This document shows, piece by piece, positions 16,777 through 24,581 of a stretch of DNA of 64,000 nucleotides. The notes below the pieces were generated by a model, which worked only from the letters and a program-made list of their open reading frames with translations, had not been told where the DNA came from and ran no database searches. The position numbers and the translations under genes were made by a program. Each line of letters opens with the position of its first letter. The first letter of the stretch is position 1. Source of the DNA: an uncultured Latescibacterota bacterium (lineage in GTDB: Bacteria; Latescibacterota; UBA2968; UBA8231); the NCBI GenBank assembly GCA_958295495.1, contig OY282352.1, positions 5,092,049 to 5,156,048 on the forward strand, read 5' to 3'.

Positions 16777-18980
16777 CACAGTCGATTGTATTTGTCCCGC
16801 AAGCGCTGGCGCACGACCTCGGCCAGCGAGTTGATGCAGAAGGTGGCCATAAACAGCAGCAGGCCGCTGAGGAAGAGCACTCGGTAGAGCGTGCCTTGGT
16901 GCGGTGCTTCGGGTAGCTCCACCGCGATATTGGCCGAGATGGTGCGCATGCCGTTGAAGATGTTCCAATCCATGATCGGGGTATTGCCCGTGGCCATCAG
17001 CACGATCATGGTTTCCCCAATGGCGCGGCCGAGCCCGATCATGGCGGCCGAGAAAATGCCCGGCAGGGCCATGGGCAACACCACCTTGATCGCCGTCTGC
17101 CAAGGCGTGGCCCCCAAGGCCAGCGAGCCGGCGCGCAGGTGGCTGGGCACACTGGAGAGCGCGTCCTCGCAGATGGTGAAGACCAGCGGAATGACCGCAA
17201 AGCCCATGGCAAACCCCACCACCAAGCAGTTGCGCTGGTCGTAGCCAACGCCCGCGTCTTGCCGCAGCCAGCGCAGGAAGTGTCCGTCAAAAGCCAGTTC
17301 TTCAAAAAGCGGCCCCAGCGCGTACGCCAACCAAGCGACCAGCAGGGTCACCGCGCCGAGCAAGTATATCTCCCCAACCCGCGCCACCCCGCGCACCCAA
17401 GCCGCCGGGGCATATTGCCAGACCCAAGCCGCCGCCATGACCACGACTGGCACCGTCGGCAGCAGCAGCAAGGTCCCCAACAAGTGCGATTCGAGCAGTG
17501 GGGCCAGCCACAAGCCAGCGAGAAAGCCCAAGATGACGCTCGGCAACGAGGCCATGACCTCCACGGACGGCTTGACCAAACCCTGCACCCGCGGCGCGGC
17601 AAATTCAGCCGTGTAAATCGCCGCTAAAACAGCCAACGGCAACGCAAAGAGCATGGCGTAGAGCGTACCCTTGGCCGTGCCCCAAATCAGCGGCACCAAG
17701 CTGAGCTTAGGCTCGAACTCGTCCGTGCCGCCGGTGGACTGCCACACGTATTCGCGGCCTTTGTAGCCCTCGTACCAGATGGGGCCGAATAGCACGGTCG
17801 CGCTGATTTCGGGATGGGGATGGTCGAGGTCAAAGCGCTGCAACCACCCGTCTTGGCCGAGGGCCAAAAATCCGTCGGCCTTGGGCGCGAAGACCAACGC
17901 GACCACCGGGGAGTCGCCCGACCATTGGAAGACCGTCTGCTCGGAGGTCAGGTGGTGCAGGGCCATGGCCCCCTCGGCGTCGGCTGTGAGAAACTGCTTG
18001 TCGCGCGCGGAGGCGACAATGTGGGTAACGGCCGCCGCATGAGGGGCCAAGGCGTGGATTTTGCGATACGACCGTTGCCCGGCCTCCTCGACCTTAAACC
18101 ACGTGCTGACGCGACCGGCCGCGTCGCCGACGACCAGCGAAACCTCGCCCAGCGCGTAGGCCAGTGCCGAGACCGCGGCCGCCGAGACGGCGATGCTCCC
18201 TGCAAACGCTGGTGCTTGCTCCACCGCGCCCAGCCGCCACTCGCATACCTGCCCTTGGTCCGTGCCCACGAGCACTTGGCGAATGCGGCCGTCGAGCAGG
18301 ACCTGCGTGGCCCTGCCGTTGAGTTCGGCCGTTAGCTCGTAGTGCCTTGCTCGGCGCTCGCCCGGCCCCAAGAGGCCCTGCTGCTGCTCGGCCACCACCA
18401 CCACCAAACGGCCGCTCGCCGTAATCGCGGCTGCGGCCGAACGGCCGTCGTCCCCTTCCCGAAAGGCCACCTGCACCAGCGGCTCGCCCGCCGGATCAAC
18501 CGCGACGAGACGCTCAACCGCAAACTGCGGCACCACCTGCCGCTGACCGCTGCTGTAATCGAGCCGGAAGCGGACCTGCGCCAACAGCAGGTGCCCGTCG
18601 TCCGTGCCCAGTGCCAAAACGTCGTTTGGCGCGCGCTGGGCGGCCGTTACCTCGCGGCCGGCCAACTCGGCTGGCCGCTCGCGGCGGATGACTTGGCCAT
18701 CGTCCAGCCGCAACAAATCCACCCCTTGAGGGCCGACCGCATAAGCGGTCTGGTAATAGGGGTCGAGCCCAATGGCGAATGAGCCGGCCGCTTGGTGCGC
18801 CTTTTCTGCTTTTAGGTCCGGGGCGCGGAACAGGGGCCAAGCCTCGGCGAGGACGAAGACGAATATCCCCAAGACGGCTGCGACAATGCCGATGCCGCCA
18901 AAGGAGATGAAGCGCCCACCCAGCCAGTCAATCGCTTGCGCCCGCCGCGTGATCCCGCGCTTATATGGCTTTTGGGTCAC
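16776..18980 (-). CDS. pstC: Phosphate ABC transporter permease PstC, long form
   Basis: A 734-residue permease. After one N-terminal helix (ISFGGIGIVAAVLGIFVFVL) there is a 400-residue extracytoplasmic domain rich in short beta strands and glycine/aspartate turns, reminiscent of a WD/beta-propeller and typical of long PstC proteins, and then a permease core with KGTLYAMLFALPLAVLAAIY, SLPSVILGFLAGLWLAPLLE and the PstB-contacting loop AGSLALGATPWQTAIKVVLP. With PstA it forms the inner-membrane channel for phosphate. GTG start at 18978-18980. It follows pstS by 12 bases and overlaps pstA by ATGA-type coupling. Confidence 0.93.
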   Translation of the reverse strand: MTQKPYKRGITRRAQAIDWLGGRFISFGGIGIVAAVLGIFVFVLAEAWPLFRAPDLKAEKAHQAAGSFAIGLDPYYQTAYAVGPQGVDLLRLDDGQVIRRERPAELAGREVTAAQRAPNDVLALGTDDGHLLLAQVRFRLDYSSGQRQVVPQFAVERLVAVDPAGEPLVQVAFREGDDGRSAAAAITASGRLVVVVAEQQQGLLGPGERRARHYELTAELNGRATQVLLDGRIRQVLVGTDQGQVCEWRLGAVEQAPAFAGSIAVSAAAVSALAYALGEVSLVVGDAAGRVSTWFKVEEAGQRSYRKIHALAPHAAAVTHIVASARDKQFLTADAEGAMALHHLTSEQTVFQWSGDSPVVALVFAPKADGFLALGQDGWLQRFDLDHPHPEISATVLFGPIWYEGYKGREYVWQSTGGTDEFEPKLSLVPLIWGTAKGTLYAMLFALPLAVLAAIYTAEFAAPRVQGLVKPSVEVMASLPSVILGFLAGLWLAPLLESHLLGTLLLLPTVPVVVMAAAWVWQYAPAAWVRGVARVGEIYLLGAVTLLVAWLAYALGPLFEELAFDGHFLRWLRQDAGVGYDQRNCLVVGFAMGFAVIPLVFTICEDALSSVPSHLRAGSLALGATPWQTAIKVVLPMALPGIFSAAMIGLGRAIGETMIVLMATGNTPIMDWNIFNGMRTISANIAVELPEAPHQGTLYRVLFLSGLLLFMATFCINSLAEVVRQRLRDKYNRL

Positions 18981-18992
18981 GTGCTCGCGCCC

Positions 18993-19970
18993 CTATATGT
19001 CCAATTTGGCCAATTCGGCTTGAACTACTTCAAACGGCACGGGCATATAGCCGTCTTTGACCACAATTTTTTGACCCTCTTTGGAGAAAATGAACTTGCA
19101 GAACTCTTTCGCGAGCGGGTCCATGGCTTGGCCGGGAGCCTTGTTTATATAAATGTATAGGAAGCGACCGAGGGGATAGGAGCCGTTCAGCACGTTTTCC
19201 ATGGAGCCTTGCCTAAACTCCAACTCCTGTCCCGCGGCCTTGGCCAACGGCACGACGCGCACGCCAGAGGTTAGATAGCCAATGCCGCTGTAGCCTATGG
19301 CGAAGCGGTCCTCGGTGATGCCCTGCACCACGGATGCCGACCCGGGCTGCTCTTTGACTTCGTCTTTATAGTCGCCTTTGAACAGGGCCTGCTTCTTGAA
19401 AAAGCCATAGGTGCCCGAGGCCGAGTTGCGGCCGTAGAGGCTGATCCGGGCCTTGGCCCAATCCCCTTCCAGCCCCAACTGGCCCCAACTGGCGATATCT
19501 CGGGGGGACTCGCTGCGGCGGGTCTTGGAAAAAATCGCATCGACCTGCGGCAGGGTCAGGCCCTCAATGGGATTGTCCTTGTTGACAAAGACCGCCAAGG
19601 CGTCTAGTGCAGCCCGCAAGGGCGTTGGCTTATAGCCAAAGGTGCGGTCGAATTTGTCTTCCTCGCTCGACTTCATGGGCCGCGACATCGGCCCGAACTG
19701 GGCCGTGCCCTCGATCAGGGCCGGCGGTGCTGTGCTCGACCCCTTGCCTTCGATTTGGATCTTGACGTTGGGATAGTATTTGCGGAAGGCCTCCAGCCAC
19801 AGGGCCATCATGTTGTTCATGGTGTCCGAGCCAATGCTGCTGGCGTTGCCGGACAGGCCGCGCACCTTCTCGTAGGGTGCGATCCGCTCATCTATGGCGA
19901 TTGTCTGCGCTTGGACGCCAGCGGCGAACACCCAACACATCAGCACCACCCCGAGCCATTCTTTTTTCAT
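18993..19970 (-). CDS. pstS: Phosphate-binding periplasmic protein
   Basis: A 325-residue solute-binding protein with a signal peptide starting MKKEWLGVVLMCWVFAAGVQ. Phosphate-site motifs are visible: GNASSIGSDTMNNMM, EGKGSSTAPPALIEGTAQFG with SRPM after it, and YGRNSASGTYGFFK. It captures phosphate in the periplasm for PstCAB. I prefer the ATG at 19968-19970, preceded by GGGGAATG, since it gives a compact signal sequence; another ATG lies 15 bases upstream. The gene is first of the pst block after the porin gene, with an 86- to 101-base gap that contains a candidate Pho box and a small hairpin. Confidence 0.93.
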   Translation of the reverse strand: MKKEWLGVVLMCWVFAAGVQAQTIAIDERIAPYEKVRGLSGNASSIGSDTMNNMMALWLEAFRKYYPNVKIQIEGKGSSTAPPALIEGTAQFGPMSRPMKSSEEDKFDRTFGYKPTPLRAALDALAVFVNKDNPIEGLTLPQVDAIFSKTRRSESPRDIASWGQLGLEGDWAKARISLYGRNSASGTYGFFKKQALFKGDYKDEVKEQPGSASVVQGITEDRFAIGYSGIGYLTSGVRVVPLAKAAGQELEFRQGSMENVLNGSYPLGRFLYIYINKAPGQAMDPLAKEFCKFIFSKEGQKIVVKDGYMPVPFEVVQAELAKLDI

Positions 19971-20025
19971 TTTTGCATTCCCCATGCCATTTCAATGGCC
20001 GTTTTGTAAAATTTGCACGATTTGT

Positions 20026-20065
20026 GTTACATCCGCGCGTCTCGCGGATGAAACTTGAGTTACAG
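20026..20065 (-). promoter_or_regulatory. Candidate Pho box upstream of pstS
   Basis: Reading the minus strand, CTGTAAC (20065-20059) is followed by TCAA and GTTTCAT (20054-20048); after another 22 bases comes ATGTAAC (20032-20026). The heptamers are in 11-bp phase, the spacing PhoB recognises (CTGTCAT-n4-CTGTCAC in E. coli). A perfect 8-bp hairpin (20030-20050) overlaps it. Position about 55-95 bases before the pstS start fits an operator. Confidence 0.4.
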
Positions 20066-20071
20066 CGCGAA

Positions 20072-21025
20072 TTAAAATTTGCAGAAAAAGGTCAACCGCC
20101 CCTGTACATTGGCATCGCGGCCGGCGGGCAACGCCACGATCACATTGGGCATCAGGTGGACGGTTGTAGCGGCCGCGTAGTCGAGGCCGGCGATGAAGAG
20201 CCAATCGGTGGTATCCTCGGCGTCGCGGGCAACCACGTCGAACCGGCCAAAGCCCTTGAACGCGGCACTCAGCGGCAGCGAGCCAAAGGCCGAGACCCCA
20301 GCGATGACCTCATCTTCGCCGAGGTCGCCAGCCCGCTCATTGGTGCGCGAGAAGACCTCCAGCCCGGCCGCACCCTTTGCTCCCTGCCAGCCCACGAAGC
20401 CTTTGAAGGTCCGCTCGTTGCGATCAGCCGGCTTTGCATTAAAGTCCGCATAGCCTTCCAGTACCCATCGGTCCGCAGCCTTAAAACTCAACGAACCATA
20501 AACCTTCTTGCCGTGGTCGTCCTCTGACTTCTGTCCGGGACCGTTGCCGACCATCAGGTGATAGCTCAGCCGGTCGGCCGTGCCCTTGAGGGCCGCGCCC
20601 AAGTCGGCCGAAGAGCCGATTGCATTCCAGTCGAGCGCGGTCTTGGCTATCGAGCGGTAGCCCCAGACCTTTTCGGCAACCGCCCAAGTCGGCGTCCCCG
20701 AAAGCCCCAAGTATAGATCCGCAGTGCCCAGCGCCCTCTTCCACTGCAAGTAGGAATGCTTGACGAAGGGGATCATCTTCTCGCCTTGGGCAAACCCCGC
20801 GTCCTTGGCTTCGAGGCGAAAGCGAATCGCAAAGTCAGTGGCGATATCCTCCTCGTATGTGAGGTACAGACGGCGGAACTGGAAAGCATTGCGCTTGGGG
20901 GCCTCGTCGGCGGCCAATACATAGTAGTAGTCGCCAAACATAACGCCCTTGATCTTGCCCTCCTCTGCTTGAACTACGGTCACCAAGCAGAAAAGCAACC
21001 CGGCGATTAGCGTCATTTTTTTCAT
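20072..21025 (-). CDS. Outer-membrane porin, probably phosphate-selective
   Basis: A 317-residue protein with a signal peptide (MKKMTLIAGLLFCLVTVVQA) and a body of alternating polar/hydrophobic strands (FQFRRLYLTYEEDIATDFAI, YSLQW-like HSYLQWKRALG) that ends in an aromatic residue (TFFCKF), all typical of a beta-barrel porin. The FRRLYLTYEEDI and GAALKG-type strands resemble OprO/OprP-like phosphate porins. It lies at the head of the leftward pst-pho operon, so it probably lets phosphate through the outer membrane for PstS. The mobile element at 21033 ends 8 bases before its start codon and no clear Shine-Dalgarno sequence remains, so expression may be altered. Confidence 0.78.
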   Translation of the reverse strand: MKKMTLIAGLLFCLVTVVQAEEGKIKGVMFGDYYYVLAADEAPKRNAFQFRRLYLTYEEDIATDFAIRFRLEAKDAGFAQGEKMIPFVKHSYLQWKRALGTADLYLGLSGTPTWAVAEKVWGYRSIAKTALDWNAIGSSADLGAALKGTADRLSYHLMVGNGPGQKSEDDHGKKVYGSLSFKAADRWVLEGYADFNAKPADRNERTFKGFVGWQGAKGAAGLEVFSRTNERAGDLGEDEVIAGVSAFGSLPLSAAFKGFGRFDVVARDAEDTTDWLFIAGLDYAAATTVHLMPNVIVALPAGRDANVQGRLTFFCKF

Positions 21026-21032
21026 GTATGTT

Positions 21033-21181
21033 ACTGATGTTACGCAGTTGGTCTGCAGGTCGGTTGGTGATCATTTTGAGGAGTGAGGCGTGAGAAGTGA
21101 GACCCGGCCGCAACGGCCCCTCTTTTCTCACTCCTCTCCCCTCGCTTCTCATTTCTTACGGCAGGAGTGCGTAACATCAGT
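21033..21181. mobile_element. MITE-like element with 14-bp terminal inverted repeats
   Basis: The 149-bp segment starts ACTGATGTTACGCA and ends TGCGTAACATCAGT, a perfect 14-bp inverted repeat, and is flanked on both sides by the direct repeat TATGTT (21027-21032 and 21182-21187), as expected for a target-site duplication. The interior has purine/pyrimidine-rich GAGTGAG/CTCACTC stretches and no coding frame. It separates the porin start codon from the rest of the divergent intergenic region. Confidence 0.65.
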
Positions 21182-21288
21182 TATGTTACAATTCTCCCTC
21201 GCCCAGTGCGAAATTTGGCCGCATTCGAGGTCTTTTGTGTCTTTTTTCGTCCCAAGATACAATAATGCGCTCGCAATGCGACGCTATC

Positions 21289-21317
21289 GTTACAGTATTG
21301 TTGCGAAATGGTTACGG
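21289..21317. promoter_or_regulatory. Candidate Pho box upstream of TonB receptor
   Basis: Three heptamers, GTTACAG (21289), GTTGCGA (21300) and GTTACGG (21311), repeat with an exact 11-base period, 135 bases before the TonB receptor start. Their complement (CTGTAAC) resembles the Pho box half-site. The rest of the 21188-21451 intergenic region shows only a probable ribosome binding site, AAGGGAGG at 21433-21440. Confidence 0.4.
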
Positions 21318-21451
21318 TTTTTCCCTCGCCTTATGCTGGACCCACTCCTCCAAGGCCCCTTGGCACCGGATTGTAATTTTGCAGTAACCTCTTCTCAACA
21401 CAGCCTCCCTATCATTTTCACTTTTACCTTTCCAAGGGAGGTTGTTCATCC

Positions 21452-24346
21452 ATGAAGCACTGCTTGTCCATTGCCGGCCTCGCCCTTTTGGCTCTTGCCC
21501 GTCCCGCCTTGGCCCAAGGCACGGTCTCCGGCGCGGTCCTCGATCGCCAGACCGGCGACCCGCTCGTGGGGGCGATCGTCTTTCTAGAAGGCACTCAGAT
21601 CGGCACGACCTGCGATGTCGAGGGTCGGTTTCAGCTTTTCGACGTCCCGCCCGGGACCTATGTACTGGCTAGCTCGATGATCGGCTATCAGGATGCGTCG
21701 ATCATCGGCGTCGAGGTGCAAGACAGCGAAGTCGCCAAGCTGGTCATCACCCTCATGCCCGAAGCCCTAGAACTCGACGAGGAGGTCGTCGTCGAGGCCA
21801 AAGCCCTGCGCAATACTGGTGCGGCCCTGCTCAAGGAGCGCCAAAAGGCCCCGGCCGTCAGCGATGCCATCAGCGCCGAGGAAATCGCACGCGCCGGCAG
21901 CAGCGATGCGGCCGAGGCCATGTCCCACGTAACCGGGGCCTCCGTAGTAGATGGCAAATACATCTATATCCGAGGTCTAGGCGACCGCTATAGCTCGGTT
22001 CAGCTCAACGGGTCCTCGCTTCCCAACGCCGATCCCGACAAGCGGTCCGTTCCCATGGATCTCTTTCCCACCGCGCTTTTGGACAACATCGTCACCACCA
22101 AGAGCTTCACCCCAGACAAGCCCGGGGACTTTACCGGCGGGGCCGTCAACATCGGCACCAAGGCGTTTCCCGATAACTTCACCCTTTCCGTCTCGGCCTC
22201 GACCAAATTCAATACCCAGAGCGCGTTCAACGACCAGTTCCTCACCTACGAGGGCGGAGGACTCGATTGGATCGGGGTCGATGACGGGACGCGAGAAATT
22301 CCCGCCGCCCTGGCCAACGGCGATGTACAAATCCCGGATGTGGGTGCCGCGTACAACGACGAGGAAAAGGCCCTCCAGCTCGACGAGTATTCCAAGGCGT
22401 TCTCCTCGGTCATGGCCCCCACCACCGCGACCGCACCCCTGAACCAGAGCTATTCGGTCGCCTTGGGCAACCAAGTCTCGCTCTTGGACAAACCCTTCGG
22501 CTTTCTCGGCACCCTGACCTACAGCAACAGCTCCTCCTTTTACGACAACGGCACCTCGGCCCGCTGGCAGCTCACCAGCAAGGAAGCCAGCACCCTGACC
22601 AATAACTTTAACTTGGCCGACGCCCGGGGGGCGCAGGAAATCGCCTGGGGCAGCCTCGTCACCTTGTCCCTCAAGCCGGCCCCCACGCACGAGCTGTCGG
22701 TCACCAACATGTACAACCGCAACAGCGAAGACATGGCCCGCTACCTAGCCGGCGCGTTCCCCCGCGACCTCGAGGAGGACGCCGTTTACGAGACGCGCGT
22801 TTTGCAGTTTACCGAGCGCCAAATCCAATCGCTGCAACTGGCGGGCAAACACCACTTTGGCGGCTTGCGCAACCTGCGGGCCGAGTGGTCGGCTTCTACT
22901 TCTGCTTCGGCGCAAGAAGAGCCTGACCTGCGGTTTTTTACCAACAACTACGTCACCAAAATCCGCCCGCTGCGCCGCGAAAACGGCGACGTGATGCGCG
23001 ACGAAAACGACAAAGTCATCCGCGGCCCGGTCACGGATTATTCGATCTCGCCTTCCATGTACCCGCTGCCCACCCGCTACTTCCGCGATCTCGACGAGCG
23101 CAACCGCGAATTCCAGCTCAACCTGAACTTGCCCTTCAAACAGTGGCAGGGCATCAACAGCCACTTCAAAACCGGCTTCTTGGCTCTGGACAAAGCGCGC
23201 ACGTTCCGCGAGCGGCGCTACGAATTTGACCAAGACGACATCAGCTACGACGGCCAGCCCAACACCTTCTTTGCAACCGAAAAGGTCGGGCTAATCAGCA
23301 GTAATGGTAGGCAGTACCGCTTCGGCTCCTACGTCCAAGACGCCACCCAGCTTTCGAGCAATTTCGATGGCGACCAGCAAATCTACGCCGGCTACGCCAT
23401 GCTCGAATTGCCCATCAATACCGAGCTGCGCCTCGTCGCCGGCACCCGACTCGAAGCCACGCGCATTGACGTGGCCAGCCAAGACTCGACCAAGGCCGCC
23501 GGCCAGCTCGCGGAAAACGACCTGCTGCCCTCGCTCAACGCCGTCTGGGAGCTCGGCCCCGGCGCGAACGTGCGCGCTTCCTACGGCCGCACCCTCGCCC
23601 GACCCACCTTCCGCGAACTAGCCCCATTTGCCTCGTTCAGCTTTGTCGGCGGCTTCACTTTTATCGGCAATGCCGCGCTAGAGCGGACCCTGATCGACAA
23701 CTACGACTTGCGCTGGGAGCACTTCGGCAGCCCCGGCGAGTTGTACGCGGCCAGCGCGTTCTACAAGGACTTCAAAAACCCCATTGAGCGCGTCATTCTC
23801 ACCGTCAATGGCGAGGTCCAGTTCCAGAACGTCGAGGCCGCCCGAGTGTCTGGGGTCGAGTTCGAGGCGCGGCACAGCCTCGGATTCCTCTTGCCGCAGC
23901 TAGAGCACCTCCACGCCGGCGGCAACCTCTCCCTAGTACGCTCCGAGGTCAGCATTGACTCCACCGAGCTAAAGCTGCGCCGGGCCCTCGACCCGCAGGC
24001 CGACAGCAGGCGCTCGCTCCAGGGCCAATCGCCCTTCCTCCTCAACCTCGACTTCAGCTACGACAACTTTGCCACCGGCACGGCGGCTGGCATCTACTAC
24101 AACATCTTCGGCCGGCGCTTGGCCGAAGTCAGCCTCGGCGGCACCCCGGACGTGTTCGAGGAAATGCGCGGCACCCTCGACTGCACCATCTCCCAGCAGT
24201 GGCACGAATACAAGCTCAAGCTGAGTGCCAAAAACCTCCTCGACCCCTCCTTTGCCAAGGCGTACCGCTACCAAGGCATCGACTACATCTCCAGCCAGTA
24301 CCACAAGGGCCGTTCGTTCTCGATTTCGGTCAGCTACAACCGCTGA
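21452..24346 (+). CDS. TonB-dependent receptor with carboxypeptidase-regulatory-like N-domain
   Basis: A 964-residue outer-membrane receptor. Signal peptide 1-21 (LALLALARPALA), a CarboxypepD_reg-like domain at about 23-105 (GTVSGAVLDRQTGDPLVGAI onward), a plug domain (IARAGSSDAAEAMSHVTGA, then YIYIRGLGDRYSSVQLNGSS), and a C-terminal beta barrel of some 700 residues. Such receptors use TonB-ExbBD energy to import large or scarce ligands. It sits next to the pst-pho operon and in front of a secreted T9SS protein, with an 11-bp-phased repeat upstream, so a phosphate-starvation role (for example uptake of phosphorus-containing compounds) is plausible but inferred. A diverged piece of a paralogue is found at 26365-26694. 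Confidence 0.93.
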   Translation: MKHCLSIAGLALLALARPALAQGTVSGAVLDRQTGDPLVGAIVFLEGTQIGTTCDVEGRFQLFDVPPGTYVLASSMIGYQDASIIGVEVQDSEVAKLVITLMPEALELDEEVVVEAKALRNTGAALLKERQKAPAVSDAISAEEIARAGSSDAAEAMSHVTGASVVDGKYIYIRGLGDRYSSVQLNGSSLPNADPDKRSVPMDLFPTALLDNIVTTKSFTPDKPGDFTGGAVNIGTKAFPDNFTLSVSASTKFNTQSAFNDQFLTYEGGGLDWIGVDDGTREIPAALANGDVQIPDVGAAYNDEEKALQLDEYSKAFSSVMAPTTATAPLNQSYSVALGNQVSLLDKPFGFLGTLTYSNSSSFYDNGTSARWQLTSKEASTLTNNFNLADARGAQEIAWGSLVTLSLKPAPTHELSVTNMYNRNSEDMARYLAGAFPRDLEEDAVYETRVLQFTERQIQSLQLAGKHHFGGLRNLRAEWSASTSASAQEEPDLRFFTNNYVTKIRPLRRENGDVMRDENDKVIRGPVTDYSISPSMYPLPTRYFRDLDERNREFQLNLNLPFKQWQGINSHFKTGFLALDKARTFRERRYEFDQDDISYDGQPNTFFATEKVGLISSNGRQYRFGSYVQDATQLSSNFDGDQQIYAGYAMLELPINTELRLVAGTRLEATRIDVASQDSTKAAGQLAENDLLPSLNAVWELGPGANVRASYGRTLARPTFRELAPFASFSFVGGFTFIGNAALERTLIDNYDLRWEHFGSPGELYAASAFYKDFKNPIERVILTVNGEVQFQNVEAARVSGVEFEARHSLGFLLPQLEHLHAGGNLSLVRSEVSIDSTELKLRRALDPQADSRRSLQGQSPFLLNLDFSYDNFATGTAAGIYYNIFGRRLAEVSLGGTPDVFEEMRGTLDCTISQQWHEYKLKLSAKNLLDPSFAKAYRYQGIDYISSQYHKGRSFSISVSYNR

Positions 24347-24361
24347 ATTCCAATTGTGTAC

Positions 24362-24472
24362 CGACGTTACGCACGAGCACCTGTAGGGCTGCTAGCGTCT
24401 AGCGCACGGGCAAGACGATGCGGATCGTCAATTAAAAATTGGTCAATTCCTAATTCCTAACTGCGGAACGTC
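24362..24472. repeat. Possible second MITE-like element
   Basis: GACGTTACGCA (24362-24372) and TGCGGAACGTC (24462-24472) form an 11-bp inverted repeat with one mismatch; its GAYGTTACGCA core is the same as in the element at 21033. The flanks AATTGTGTACC and AATTATGTAAC are imperfect direct repeats (9 of 11). It fills most of the 235-base gap between the TonB receptor and the T9SS gene. Confidence 0.4.
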
Positions 24473-24479
24473 AATTATG

Positions 24480-24497
24480 TAACACACTATTAACACA
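24480..24497. promoter_or_regulatory. Candidate Pho box upstream of T9SS protein gene
   Basis: TAACACA occurs at 24480-24486 and again at 24491-24497, an exact 11-base period, 85-100 bases before the start codon at 24582. The complement TGTGTTA matches the TGTGTTAC seen in the pstS upstream region. Weak on its own; meaningful only with the other two sites. Confidence 0.3.
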
Positions 24498-24581
24498 ACT
24501 GACGCAGCCCTGTTACAACCTCGCCTTATTGTCTATTGCTGACAGAGTGGTTCCCATAACCCCCTTCATTAGGAGGCAAAA

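Noticed and set aside
16777..17103. Upstream extension of the pstA frame
   Set aside because: It overlaps pstC in another frame; the ATG at 16774-16776 gives a normal N-terminal membrane helix and ATGA coupling.
20030..20050. Perfect 8-bp hairpin between porin and pstS as a terminator
   Set aside because: No T-tract follows on either strand. It may be a processing or attenuation hairpin, but the evidence is too thin.
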